Below, one piece after another: positions 22,201 through 33,318 of a DNA stretch of 64,000 bases. Below the pieces are notes generated by a model. The model was not told the origin of the DNA. It made no database searches and saw only the letters and a list, made by a program, of their open reading frames with translations. Origin of the DNA: Anticarsia gemmatalis (Eukaryota > Arthropoda > Insecta > Lepidoptera > Erebidae); NCBI RefSeq assembly GCF_050436995.1, contig NC_134747.1, positions 12,593,501 to 12,657,500 of the forward strand, given 5' to 3'. Position 1 is the stretch's first letter. Every line of letters starts with the position of its first letter. Both the position numbers and the translations under genes were made by a program.

Positions 22201-24083
22201 CCCCATTATAAAGAGCCATTAAGATCACAACTGGATCAAGCTCATAAAACTCTTAATTTTATAAAGCAAGTAATAATTAAAATCTCTGAAAATCGATGCT
22301 GAAATTCAACGGTAATTAATCTTCATCATAAGCAACTCGGTTTTATTGGAAATGACTTTCAAATTCGGTAAAAAGATAGTTAAGGTTTTAATAGACGGGG
22401 TAATGAAAGGGTAATATTTTGGTCTCGCTTATTATATTCGTAATATAATTTTGGTCGAGTTCAACAATACTGTAGGTTTTCTTTACACTAAAATAACGTA
22501 CAAGGTTTTGGGAACTATAAAATATACAAGTTTAAAGTGGTTTTACTCGAAAAAATAACACTACAAAGGAAAATCAGGATTTCACACAAATTAACCGACC
22601 TTTTATGTTTTTTTAACAACAAAAATAAATAAATATATGGCAGAAAGCAAAGGTTATAATTTGATATGACATTTATTTATACAAATTTCTTTAGCCTCTA
22701 ATACGCTGAAAGTGCAACGCACTACCTCACTGATTAAGGAAATAATCCACTGAAATTACGACATAACTCAAGAACAATAAAAGTCCATTTAAACCATTTC
22801 CAAACTGATCACACAGCCTCATAAAACGCATCTTCTTTTATCACCTAAAAGTCTTATGCAACACAAATATTCTACACTACATCGAAGCGTAACCATCTCA
22901 AATAATTCCGTAATCAGTTCTCACCGGAAAGGCACTTATTAACCAACGTATAAGATAAAAACTAGTTATAATTAAAATTTAACGACTACTAATAAAAACT
23001 GTAGAAATAATTAACATAATTAAGACTGGGAAGCTATCGGGAGCATACATCAAACTGTCAGTGGAAATTGAATGACAGTTGAAATCTACGAATGACAGGA
23101 TAGATTATAGTTTTTTAATTAAGTTGAGGCCGGCGGGTGAAATTATTTGTTTGTTTGTCACAGTAAACATATTAATAGTAAATAGTTTTATGTATGAGTT
23201 GTATTGTTTAATAAGTAATGTATGGACAATATAGTTTTAAAGTTTTCGAGATTATTGCTATTGTCGATTGTTATTTGATTCGGAGACTTTAGTTTAAAAA
23301 ATGCATTTTTTCGTTTTAACAGAAATTCTGTGTAGTAGTCAAATAAATTAATTTGTTGTTTCCTCTTTTGAAAAAAAAATATTTATGACGAAATGGAGTA
23401 TCTGTATTTCTGGATTCGCAGATCCAATTATACGACGTATCATTTCATAGAATATACTCAATAAAAAAATGAGAATTGTTTTTAAAGATGGAAAGTGATT
23501 TTGACCTGGTTGATTGTAAATCAATTTTTTACTCGTGGTAAATAAAAAATAATGTGTAAAATCACAATTGATATTCTTTGCTCCATTGTAAAAATAAGTA
23601 AAATTACATTCGTATTTCAAATGTAAGTTTAGTATGCGAATATTAAAAGCCAAGTAAACAGAATATCTTATCAAAATATCGCGAGCAAATAGGTCTGTAA
23701 TACCCAAAAATGTTACTGACACATTCAAAATAACTCATGATTTTTACACAAAAAGTTCTTAGAAAAATCCCCATATTCCATTTCAAAGAAAACCTTCGCG
23801 TTCAGATATAAAAATACAGAAAAAATAATCCCTTTTGCTGTCAACATTAACTCGTATATCAATAAATAGGCTTAACCTCTCCGATACTATTGAAATTATT
23901 GTCAGTCGTTCAACCCTCGCACAAAATAGATATTTATTCTTCTTTAGAAGATTTTAAAGTCAACAACATACGATTTGTCTCTTTGCAGAATTATATTTTT
24001 ATGCTTCATTTTGTTGAAACTAGGCAAAACTATGGGCTTATGACCTCTCCCCGTGACGGTGTACTCTCTCACTGGGTTTATGA
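19271..24083. other. Long AT-rich stretch without recognised genes
   Basis: Two items stand out. A CpG-rich run at 19540-19620 ('GCAGCCGCGCCCCGCCGCTG', 'GTAGCGCGCCCAGCG') is unusual for the window. A hairpin at 20522-20548 pairs GCGTC+TTCA with TGAA+GACGC across a 7-nt loop with one internal mismatch. The reverse frame 23348-23728 (126 codons) is phenylalanine/isoleucine-rich, as expected of AT-rich noncoding DNA, and shows no domain. Confidence 0.35.
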
Positions 24084-24338
24084 TAGAGTTTCCAGATCCA
24101 GGCTGATAATTTCCTGGACATTTATAAGGCCACGAACGGAATCAGAGTTTTGGTCTCCGGTCCGAGACTCGGCTTCGGATTCCTACTTAGGAATACCCAA
24201 AAAAAACGTCGTTGCATCGTAGCTTTGTAAAAACTAGTATTTTTTTCATTCCGGGACAGTAAACTTAAATAACTGGACAAGGGGCAACACGCAAAATTTT
24301 GGTACAATCCCGGGAATCCCGGCCATCTGGCAACCCTA
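24084..24338. mobile_element. Non-autonomous hAT-like element (255 bp) with 8-bp target duplication
   Basis: The left end reads TAGAGTTTCCAGATCCAGG. The right end, reverse-complemented, reads TAGGGTTGCCAGATGGCCGG. The flanks are GTTTATGA (24076-24083) and GTATATGA (24339-24346), identical at 7 of 8 positions. An 8-bp duplication and TAGGG/CAGGG-type termini are the hallmark of hAT transposons. Near the right end is CCCGGGAATCCCGG. It has no transposase coding capacity; open frames at 23890-24222 (+) and 24122-24307 (-) merely cross its boundaries. Confidence 0.7.
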
Positions 24339-24474
24339 GTATATGACAGGAATAGAGAGTGTACCTGTGTATTGTATACAGCCTTGGTCAGTTACGTGCG
24401 TACATTATACAGAATCTAATCAAACTGGTCGCTGAATATCGGCCAGCGGAACACGCAATAGGCTCAACGCCCAG

Positions 24475-24575
24475 TTCAGAATTTCATACATACATATTAT
24501 TATTATATTATACATACATGAAATCCCGCATTTCTCTCATAGGGATAGACAGAGGCTAAAGATCGCCGCTTGGTA
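24475..24575 (-). mobile_element. SINE body fragment
   Basis: 'CATACATGAAATCCCGCATT' then 'CATAGGGATAGACAGAGGCT' is the reverse complement of the 'TCTCTGCCTACCCC...GGCGTGATTTTATGTATG' body end. The tail-side ATACAT/ATT repeats at 24485-24520 fit its 3' end. Confidence 0.6.
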
Positions 24576-25999
24576 CGTTCCTTACAAACTTCACTTACCT
24601 TATTCACATCCATACTTTTCATCAAACAATAATTAAATTTCATAAAATTTACTTCAATTTAAACTAGAGCTAGGTTTTTTTGGACGAATTTTCTTCCTCT
24701 ATTTGTATTCTTTAAAGTATTAAAATGTTTCGATTTGTATTTTACAACGCTTCCACATTCCTAATCTATTTCTTGTGAAGGAAGTGACTTTTTGCATTAG
24801 TTTCTAATGAAAAATAGCAATTGTTTCGTGTGAGTTTGTGGAATTAATTAGCATATCAAATAATGAAATAGTAATGGTAAAACAATGACTGGTTCTTCAG
24901 GAAGTCGTAACTTTTATCAACGTGCTAACGAACAAAGAACTATTGGCAATTTTATATAAAGTCTTATGAAAACTTAATTTAATTTTATTGAGAGGTTAGT
25001 TATACCTTTTGCGGAAAACAACTGTTTTTCTTTGTGATTACGAGATGAAGATTATAACTTATTAAATTTTTACTATAGTGTAGTGTAAAATAAGATACGG
25101 GAATTAACGCGAACACGCTTTTTACTTTGGAAAGCACCGCGTTTTGGCTTATGTTACGCCAACGTGGTAGCAGGCTGATCAATGTATAGCTCTTTCACGC
25201 TAAAACAACTAAATAAACGTATTTGAAATGACATTTGGTACGATTGGTTTATAATCGCTTCGACACAGTTGATACATTTAATCCCTGGATTTTTCTTATA
25301 TGTGGTTGAAGTTGCAAAAGTCGCAATGAAAAATAAAATATAATATAAAATGCAAAGAAAACCTGGTACTAGCATGTATTGACCGAAAATTGTTATTATT
25401 TGAAAGAATAGGTATGAAAAAAATACCAAAACAATAATGAATGAAATATCTACGTATTATATTGAATGAACTTGGCGGAATTATTGCAATGAATTTTAAT
25501 GTCATACGGTCCTTATGCAAATGTCGGCCTCATTCCTCGCGGTGTATTTTAATTCTTAGATTATTACTCCCTGAATAATACATTTACAGTACATTTGAAC
25601 TGTGGAGTGAGTAATCTTGGTGCTATCGTGACAGATGATAAGATACTGTTGTGGGAGTTTATTGATTCAGTTGGTGACTAAAGTATCAAGAACGTTTTGA
25701 TACGATGTAGTGAATATTTTTTATTAAATTGGTTTTAGAATAAATTCTGTGAAACTCTTGTTAGATTATGATGCCGGTGTTAAACAGAGAAAATAAGAAA
25801 AGGAAGAAAACGTGTAGTAAATCTTAACACACTTAATTAAATTAGTAGCCAATTTCTAGTCCTTTAAGTTAACTCTAAAAGGCTTAAATGAACACACGTC
25901 ATTACAAACACATAAGACCTTTAAGAAGCCTCACATTCATTCTTAGCAAATAGCTTTTAAGAATAAAAAAAAATCTGACACTAGTTCGAAATTCAAACT
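24576..25999. other. AT-rich stretch with one Helitron relic
   Basis: Only 25185-25262 is recognisable. Three mutually overlapping reverse frames between 25000 and 25520 reflect AT composition; none resembles a protein family. Confidence 0.3.
25185..25262 (+). mobile_element. Helitron relic
   Basis: 'GCTCTTTCACGCTAAAACAA' and 'TTGAAATGACATTTGGTACG' align with 'CTCTTTCACGCCTAAACTAC' and 'TGCATGAAATTTGGTATG' of the element at 5133. Both ends are lost. Confidence 0.5.
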
Positions 26000-26170
26000 G
26001 TAGGTCGCACACCTCAATTTTGGAGCGCACGTTTGTTTCCCGCGTTTCTTACGATCCACGTCACGTGCGCCATATTGATAAGTTGTCGCAACGTGATCCA
26101 CCATATTTGCATGCCCCGGCCTCGATTAGTGACTGCTCCCGGCCTTTTTTCTTCACTCTCGATTATTTCC
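26000..26170. promoter_or_regulatory. Candidate regulatory patch: E-box and octamer in GC-rich DNA
   Basis: A CpG-containing patch carries CACGTG (26062-26067) inside 'CCACGTCACGTGCGCCATAT', and a perfect POU octamer ATTTGCAT (26105-26112). CACGTG is bound by bHLH factors such as Myc/Max or Clock/Cycle. A 79-codon frame (26020-26259) overlaps it and matches nothing known. This is a candidate; neither transcription nor target is shown. Confidence 0.3.
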
Positions 26171-26394
26171 CTGTGTTAAAGGCTCGCACACATTGCGAGG
26201 AAAATCTTTTGATTAAATTAAGTAGGTACAGATTTTTTAAGCCGTTTTTCGATTGGTAGAACGAAATAAGCATTGATTTTAAAAGTTCTATGAGAGTTAT
26301 GTATTATAACAACCTATTCAGGGTTATATTTCTGTATTAACGTATGGTTCAAAACATTACAATGTGTTCGCTATTTTTGAATATGTAGTATTTC

Positions 26395-26440
26395 ATGACG
26401 TGCCCGGAATATGGCAATAGACTGACTTCCCATTACATCA
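26395..26440 (+). mobile_element. SINE body fragment
   Basis: 'GACGTGCCCGGAATATGGCA' then 'ATAGACTGACTTCCCATTAC' matches 'GTGCCCGGTATATGGCAATAGGCT...CCCCTATTACATGGG' of the SINE at 14960. About 45 bp survive. Confidence 0.6.
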
Positions 26441-28904
26441 TTGTTGATAGCGAAATACGTGTGTATTTTATGCATGAATTTTTGCTATTATCGTTTGTGT
26501 TGCGTCTTTGTTAAACGCTACTTCAATTATTGTTGATATAAAAATATAAAAAAGTTCAGCAAAATCTATGTAGTTCAATACTTTAATTGAGAATTTTGAG
26601 TCCCATATAAGTAAATGTTCGATTTCAATATTCCCAAATATGGATTCGTTTATAAGTTACCCAGTTCTGTACGCGCCCTTATTCCATTTCCCCACTCTTT
26701 GTTCCAACATGTGGAATACTGAAGAGTTCTTACAAAGTTTTTTGGTGAATTTTTTCGCGTGAATGTTTGGAAAATGGCGCGATTGAGAGTTCTATATGGG
26801 ATACTTTGTCCTTATAAGTTCGGGGACTGCAAGTGATAAGTAGATTGCGTTTAGCATATTTTATACATATGTATAGTAACTTAACGTTCTTCTTTGTTAT
26901 TTGGGGAAGTTTAACTTGGGAATAAGAATTGGTTGGGTTTTTTCTATTGGCATTTACGACACTTGTGTGATAAAATATATTAACAGGAATTTTGAATACT
27001 CTATCGTACAACTGAAAATATTATAAATGCGTAAGTTTTATTTTGTACCTTACGTAATTGTCGTTTCTATTAATTTGATACCAAGACTATATAAAATAGA
27101 TAGGTAAGTGTATCTAAAAGTAGAGCCAGTGAAACGAATTGTTAAGTACTGGTCAGCTGCGGGTCTATAACACTTTTAAGAAAAGCTTATTCTTTAATTA
27201 AGGGTCAGTAGAAGTATGTTACAGAAAATCAGACGATTTTTTTTCTAATTCATCTTTCGATGTACTCTCTCGGACTCTCTTGTACAGTCACCATAGGATG
27301 TTTACTCTTTATAATCATACAATGCAAGCAAAGTCGCAAACATCAACTAGTCATACATTTGTCACGATTACCTAACACAACCAATAAGCGATATTTACAG
27401 CAATCACTTCTAAGAATTAACACGTACATGTCACATTGCACTGAACATCTTGCGTCCTTTTCTAACGCAGTACAAAAGACAAGGACAGATATATATTGCA
27501 GGTGTGTTTGAATGGCGATATGATTGAAGTGTGAAACATAACGGCCTCTTTGTGATTGGGAGGTAAGCAGTGTTTAGAAAGTTGGTTAGGAATATTCATG
27601 GTTATAGGTATTAGCTGATACATATTCAGGAGAATTTTGAACAGTATATGTTATGATAATTTAAAGCACATAATTACGGATTGCGTAAGTAAAGACACGT
27701 AAGATGTAGACTTACAAGGAAGCTGAGGAGCAGAGAGTTAGCAGTTATTTTTATCCTACGAACTGTATGTAAAATTGAAGATATCAAAGGATGAATAAAA
27801 TCCGCCTAAATGTCATGTTTGGCCTCAGACCATAGGGGTAAACAACTATCAAATATATTTTAATTAATATCTATTTAAGTACCTATCCTACGTAATACCA
27901 CACATAGCTACTACTTAGATCCAAATATTGATTATTTTGTTAGGATTAATACATAAAAAAACATTATCTATTTTGACTTTAACTTGTTAATTAGTTATTT
28001 CTTTTTTTCTAATAAAGCAACTTCCCAATATTTCAAACAGCAATTTTCTACAATACTCTTCTATTTTTCAAAACATCGTTCATAAGAAACCATAAACAGT
28101 TCGTGTAATAAAGCACTTAGATCGCCTGTTAGTATAAACGACAGCTCAAACGTACATACTCCTGGGATGGTTTACTAAGATTGATGTGTTGAGACTAACA
28201 ATGAAATTGTTTTAAGGCTTTACTTTTGAAGAAAGGTAGTGTATAAAATGATACCTGAAATATACAAACACTGATTTGTTAAGAATACTTTTCATATAAT
28301 ATTTTTAAAATCATATATATACTTATGCTTTTCTAAAGATGCTTCCAATAATCGATGGTCGTTAGTTCGGTAGTTTATTTACGAATAAATTCCTTACTTT
28401 ATGCTTGAGTGTAGCTTGTGTTCTTTCTCGGGTTATAGTATGTCGCATATTTAAGCCGTCTTTGCATTGATTGGTTATGATTTCGCTATCTAAAACGATA
28501 AGGAAATTAGGCTCTCAAACACAAATCTACGTTTATTACGTTCCCTTTGAAATTACCAAACTCTGAGGCCTTTATAATCTAGATCCAGAGCACTGAAAGG
28601 GTTGGGAACATCCTTCATAATAAGTACTCTCTTAAACATAAACTTAAGTAAAGCACAATTTTAACTACAGATCATAATTTCTGGAGATAAATTTCATCTG
28701 TATAATACCTCTCTATTAGATTAATATCTCAGACGGTTATTGTTAGCCAAGAAAAATAAAAAAGCTACCCTAAAACATTTTTATGAATCCTAAACGGGTA
28801 CAGTAAAGACTTTACGATTCAAATATAGCATTTGAGCGAACTACCTCCATTAAAACTAACCTAACACAACTCATAAAACCAATAAAAATGAAATGTTTAT
28901 TTTA
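26441..28904. other. AT-rich stretch without recognised features
   Basis: Open frames at 26730-27011 (-) and 27260-27511 (+) match nothing known. The forward one has only a generic hydrophobic start. Confidence 0.3.
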
Positions 28905-28909
28905 AATTT

Positions 28910-29182
28910 AGATCTGACGCCGCCATGACAGCTGTCGGGCGGCCATTACCGTTAAAAAACGCGGGAACAGCAAATGAACCGTTAAAATAACAATGTTATA
29001 CATTGTTATCAGTTTTTATAACAATTATGTATGTTTTGTTACGGATTGTTAATTTGTTTGCTACCGTTGTGTATCGATAACTAATAAATTGAGCATGAAA
29101 TAGATTAGGGTGTGTTGAGGTAGTGACGTCATTGGCCGTCCAATATGGAAGTGTTTTTATTTGAAGTTACTTTGGTAACTTC
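28910..29182. promoter_or_regulatory. Inverted-repeat-dense promoter/enhancer candidate
   Basis: Within about 270 bp there are four inverted repeats and several consensus sites. GCCGCC (28919) with GGCGGC (28938) flanks the palindrome GACAGCTGTC (28927-28936, E-box CAGCTG). ATAACAATG (28987-28995) faces CATTGTTAT (29001-29009), giving two opposed SOX-like AACAAT sites. TATCGATA, the DRE of DREF, is at 29072-29079. TGACGTCA (29124-29131) abuts ATTGG (29131-29135) and CCAAT (29140-29144). GAAGTTAC (29163-29170) faces GTAACTTC (29175-29182). CRE, CCAAT and DRE motifs together are typical of promoters, but no start site or first exon is identified here. Confidence 0.4.
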
Positions 29183-29364
29183 GTTCGTAAATATAGAAAC
29201 GCCTTCTGTAGTAAAATACATGTTAGTGTCATGATTAGTGTAATTTTTATAATAACAGGAAATGTCAACCGAATACTTAAGTTTTTCAAAATAGAAATAA
29301 GACGTCACTTTGATAAGCTTTATGAATTCAGAATTATGAAGCAATATTTTAATTTGCTCTGTAC
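29183..29364. other. AT-rich spacer
   Basis: This is the AT-rich continuation after the regulatory candidate. A reverse frame at 29129-29344 spans it without known similarity. Confidence 0.25.
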
Positions 29365-29425
29365 AATGTTACATACATAAAAGGATGCTTTTCCTATTGA
29401 GGTAAGCAGAGACTATAGAACGCAT
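29365..29425 (-). mobile_element. SINE body fragment
   Basis: 'GTTACATACATAAAAGGATG' then 'TATTGAGGTAAGCAGAGACT' is a diverged reverse copy of the 'AGTCTCTGCCTACC...TTATGTATG' end. Confidence 0.45.
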
Positions 29426-31022
29426 AACATAATAGCTCTCCAAGTGTTTAATTGTTTTATAAATTTTGCGAGTCACTATAATTTTCTCATCGTACATCGT
29501 ATTCGTGTTATTTAAACAAAACATAAACAGTAGTAAATCGTACACCAAAGTCGAATTTACTATCACCGTAAAGCCATACTTTTTCAAAACCAGTCAATAC
29601 ATTCCAACAAAAAACTACTCGACATGTTCAAATCCTTAAACCAACTAAAACACCGAAAGCACACGCACATGACTTCAAACGGCCGTATATTTTATACGTT
29701 CAAAACTACCGCAAATGTTTACTCTGCTAGCACGTGTTAACACAAAAAACCCATAAAGAAAGCGGAGTCGAATGAAAAAAGACGAAAAAAGGTAAAAAAA
29801 AGTTTCAAAAGATCATGATGTCGTGAGCTGCAACTTAAGAGTTGTTTAAGCACCTGACGTCAATAGTTTTTGTAGCAATGCCCAAAGATGTAGGCAGAGG
29901 TACGCATTTACTTCGAACACCAAAAATATGTCTGCTATGTATCTATTGAGTTGCATATATGAGGTTAATTAATTTTACTTCGTATTTTTAAGATCATGGT
30001 GTTGCAAGTCTGCTCATTCTACTAAATTGTTTAGATCAATGTAAAAAGGTGCAGCTTTATTAAATGGGACTCCTCAATCTTACGATAAATAATAATGCAA
30101 TTAATAAAATGCAAGATGTGGTGTTTTTAAAATTGCGCTTTATAACATATTGCCGTCTCCGATAGGTGTAAAAAAAAACCTCGGAGAATTAAAATAAATA
30201 TTCTTGGTCGGAAGTGTCCATTTATGTTTTTCTTCAATAAAGTTTGTTTTTTTCTACTACCTGCCGCCAGGCGGTCAGGGGAGCCAAAAAAAAACTGAAT
30301 GAAACATTTTGTTTAGACTATTAATTTTTGTAATGGATAAAAAATTATATGCCTGGGGTAGGTCGCGGGGTTTTTGTACAAAAATAACATCACCCCAACT
30401 TTTTAACGTCTTGGTAGATTATTAGATTATAAATAGATGGCAGTCAAGTATATTTTTTTAGTTTAATAGTGTAAATGTAGGGTGGTTATTAAATTACGGC
30501 ATCTGTGCCATGAAAAACCAACGATAATTTTTTTTATAAGTACTATCCATAGGTACATTTGCCTTGTAGGCTTACTGTGTTAGCATATAAATTCGTAGTA
30601 TGCCTGTGTTAAAATATGGGGTACATAGCAGGGGAGGAAGATAGAGATGCATGAGCTAAGATAATAATGCTTTGATTTCAGACCATCAATATCATTCATA
30701 GCTTTTCTCTATCGATTGCTGCAAATAACTTCTCCCGTGCTGTGTCACTCGGGTGTCTTGCATAAATTAGAAAGTAAAAGTCTTGGCATTCCTGGAAAGT
30801 AGTTATAATTTAAAGTTACTTATGTAAATACTGTAAAGATTCCAAGGAATTTAATAAAATTTTATTTTTGTAAAATACTGAAAAATGTAATACTGTGTCA
30901 AAGCTGAAACGTTATAAAATATTAAAATAAACCTCGTGAACTTTTCGGCTGAAGTTTTTTAATTAAATGTTTTAGTGTAGGTATTTCGACGTGGGATTTT
31001 TAGGCAGTGGGTGTGTTGGGAG
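29426..31022. other. AT-rich stretch, nothing firm
   Basis: A CRE-like TGACGTCA is at 29855-29862. A short GC-rich run, 'CTGCCGCCAGGCGGTCAGGG' (30261-30280), contains the palindrome CCGCCAGGCGG. Nothing coding was recognised. Confidence 0.3.
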
Positions 31023-31717
31023 TAGGGATGCACACGATACATGAATGTTAGAACATTAAAGTTTTCATACATGAAGAAATACATTGATGATCTCGATCGA
31101 TATTGACTGTTTTAAAACATGGAGGTATTGATGTTTTATGTTAAATGATTTTCTAGGAAAAAGTCAGGTAATTTGTTTAAACTAATGAAAATAAGACACT
31201 CCGCATGCCAAATTCCTTTTAGATGCTCCCATGTCTACTTTATCGGAAACCTCGATGCTATACAGTCTGTCTGACAATTTAGTAAAGAGACTTGCAATTA
31301 AGGTTCACGTGACGTTATACAACATTTAAAATTTAAAACTACTTTCAATTTTAATTGCATATTGTTAGATAATGTTAAGTGGAAGAGCGGAGTTTTCCTA
31401 ATACAAGCAATCTCTTTGCTTAAATGGCGACTCCAAACCATGTAACTGTTTTGCACTTACGTAATTGAAATAAATATTTTTATCTTTTTCACTATCGGCT
31501 GAAAGTGGCCTGTTTGATACAGTTACTGTATTTAGAACATGCATAGAATTATCAATTAATTATAACCCAAATAAATCGTACTTGCAAAGACCCTCTTCTA
31601 AGTTATCAGGTTCGAGGTATCGATTGATTGAAAGCATCGATTTTTGTTCAATCACTTCTTTTCCCAAAACATCGATGTATCGATACATCGTTTTTCATCC
31701 AGATGTTTGCATCCCTA
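31023..31717. mobile_element. Non-autonomous hAT-like element (695 bp)
   Basis: The left end reads TAGGGATGCACACGATACAT; the right end, reverse-complemented, reads TAGGGATGCAAACATCTGG. The first ten bases are identical. The flanks GTTGGGAG (31015-31022) and GTCGGGTG (31718-31725) agree at 6 of 8 positions, fitting a decayed 8-bp hAT target duplication. Near the right end is the 18-bp perfect palindrome CGATGTATCGATACATCG (31673-31690); near the left are CGATAC (31034-31039) and ATCTCGATCGATATTG. It holds no long open frame, so it needs transposase in trans. Confidence 0.75.
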
Positions 31718-32181
31718 GTCGGGTGAATACTGTTAACATGGGGTAAACAAGGCTAAAAGCGGCACAAACAAACCGTGCGTTAATAGCGCTTGCTATGTTT
31801 ATCAATAACGTATTAGGTTTCAAGACTGCAATGGACCGGCACTTGTAATATTTAGTGGTGAAGTAATTTAGCTGTTATTTAGGTCGTTTAAAGGATTTTT
31901 GATGACATGATCGCGCTATGTCGCGTGGGTTTTTTCATTAGTTAATTAGGTATGTGTTTTAGATAGTATTTTGCGAGTACTTCTGAATAAGTTTCAGTAA
32001 ACTTATCAGATGGTTATAAAACTATTGTACAAAAGCAAAGTAGTGTAAGGTTTATCTTTACTGTTAATATTATTATAACTATACATACAATTAACTATTG
32101 TATAACAGTCATAATAATATATACCTCACATGACTTACTCCATCTTTAGTGACTAAATGCGGGTTGAGTGTTTCTCGTGAC
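31718..32181. other. AT-rich spacer, nothing recognised
   Basis: This lies between the hAT-like element and the SINE at 32182; a diffuse CpG-bearing run is near 31750-31800. Confidence 0.25.
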
Positions 32182-32412
32182 TACCTCCGTGGCGCAGTGG
32201 TTTAGGTCGCCACGCCGATACCACTGCAACGGGAGGTCGTGGGTTCGATTCCCACACGGGACAATTATTTGTGCGATCCACAAATAATTGTTTCGGGTCT
32301 GGTTGTGCTTTGTGTCCGTTGTTTGTTTGTTTGTAAAAAGTCCCCGCGACACAAGAGCAATTCTTAGTGCGGGAGTTGTCTATAAAAAAGAAAAAAAAAA
32401 AGAAAGAAAGAA
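32182..32412 (+). mobile_element. tRNA-derived SINE, near full length
   Basis: The head is strongly tRNA-like: perfect A box TGGCGCAGTGG (32190-32200) and perfect B box GGTTCGATTCC (32242-32252), the RNA polymerase III internal promoter. The body has 'GGGACAATTATTTGTGCGAT', 'GTCTGGTTGTGCTTTGTGTC', '(GTTT)n' and 'CACAAGAGCAATTCTTAGTG', then an AAAAAG-rich tail. No anticodon-arm fold suggests a working tRNA. Two reverse frames crossing it (32146-32352, 32153-32500) are SINE by-products. A shortened relative lies at 33171. Confidence 0.9.
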
Positions 32413-33170
32413 TATATAAATATTGCATATGATTCACGTGGCGACAAGTGGGCTCAAAATTTATATTCGGTAACAACAAAATTCTAGTAAGAAAAGGCAT
32501 ATTTCGAGGAACTTAACTCGGGTCATTACAAACGCGCGAACTGTACGTTATTATATCAGACTCCCTCAATCACACATGCGAATGGTTACATTCCTATGAT
32601 TCTTTTAATTATGACGTAGTTAGCAACGGCTGAGTACAGTAATAAAATTAGATATTATGTATAAATTTAACCTTTCAAATAAAATATCAAGACCTAAAAT
32701 GTACCTAGAATTTTGCTTAGCACAATAAATTTAACAAGATTATAACTTCATAAACTTGTATAGCGTAATTCAAGACGTTTATTAAGTCAACACATTTGAC
32801 TTCTCTTACACGCGGTACCCTAAAAATTAACACCCTATTACAATATGCGGGAATAATATTATTATGAGTTACTTTTTAATTAGACCCTCATCAAATTTTA
32901 CTGATAAAGTGTATTGACCGTCTGAGCTCGGCTTTATTAATGACGGTGTGTGACTTGCCTAATTTTTATTGCTTAAATGACATACGAAAGTAATTTTTAA
33001 TTGATGAAATGGTTGACAGCAAAAAGGTATTTATTTAGAAACTAGATTTCGTTCTCGGTTCTATTTAATATGTGGCCTTTTTAAGTAATTAATGTCTTTA
33101 CCCGGGACTTATCGTATTTTCAAATTAAAATTGTAATATTAGTTATATTAATTCAGTAGGTAATTGACGG
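32413..33170. other. AT-rich spacer between two SINE copies
   Basis: Nothing recognised. The two SINE copies flanking it share orientation, 1 kb apart. Confidence 0.25.
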
Positions 33171-33318
33171 CCTCCGTGGCGCAGTGGTTAAAGTGATCGC
33201 CACGCCACTACCATTGTTATTAATAGTTGTAATTTGTGTCCGTTGTTTGTATGTTTGTAAAAGTCCCCGAGACACAAGAGCAATTCTTAGTGCGGGAGTT
33301 ATCTTTAATAAAAAAAAT
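33171..33318 (+). mobile_element. tRNA-derived SINE with internal deletion
   Basis: This is the same family as the 32182 copy: it begins CCTCCGTGGCGCAGTGG (A box 33177-33187) and ends 'CACAAGAGCAATTCTTAGTG' plus poly-A. The part between 'CCACGCCACTACC' and 'TTGTAATTTGTGTCCGTTG' is missing most of the head and mid-body, including the B box. It may be a deletion derivative or a distinct short subfamily. Confidence 0.85.

Noticed and set aside
23348..23728. 126-codon reverse open frame
   Set aside because: Rich in Phe, Ile, Asn and Lys as expected from random AT-rich DNA, with no domain, and a non-informative start context.
23890..24307. Open frames of 110 (+) and 61 (-) codons
   Set aside because: They cross the boundaries of the hAT-like element at 24084-24338 and have no similarity to transposase.
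32182..32255. Functional tRNA gene
   Set aside because: A and B boxes are perfect, but the acceptor and anticodon arms do not give a clean cloverleaf, and the sequence continues into a SINE body and A-rich tail.
32146..32500. Two reverse-strand open frames (68 and 115 codons)
   Set aside because: Both run antisense through the tRNA-derived SINE at 32182-32412. Translations of the type 'PVWESNPRPP...' and 'PCGNRTHDLPLQW' are familiar artefacts of SINE heads.
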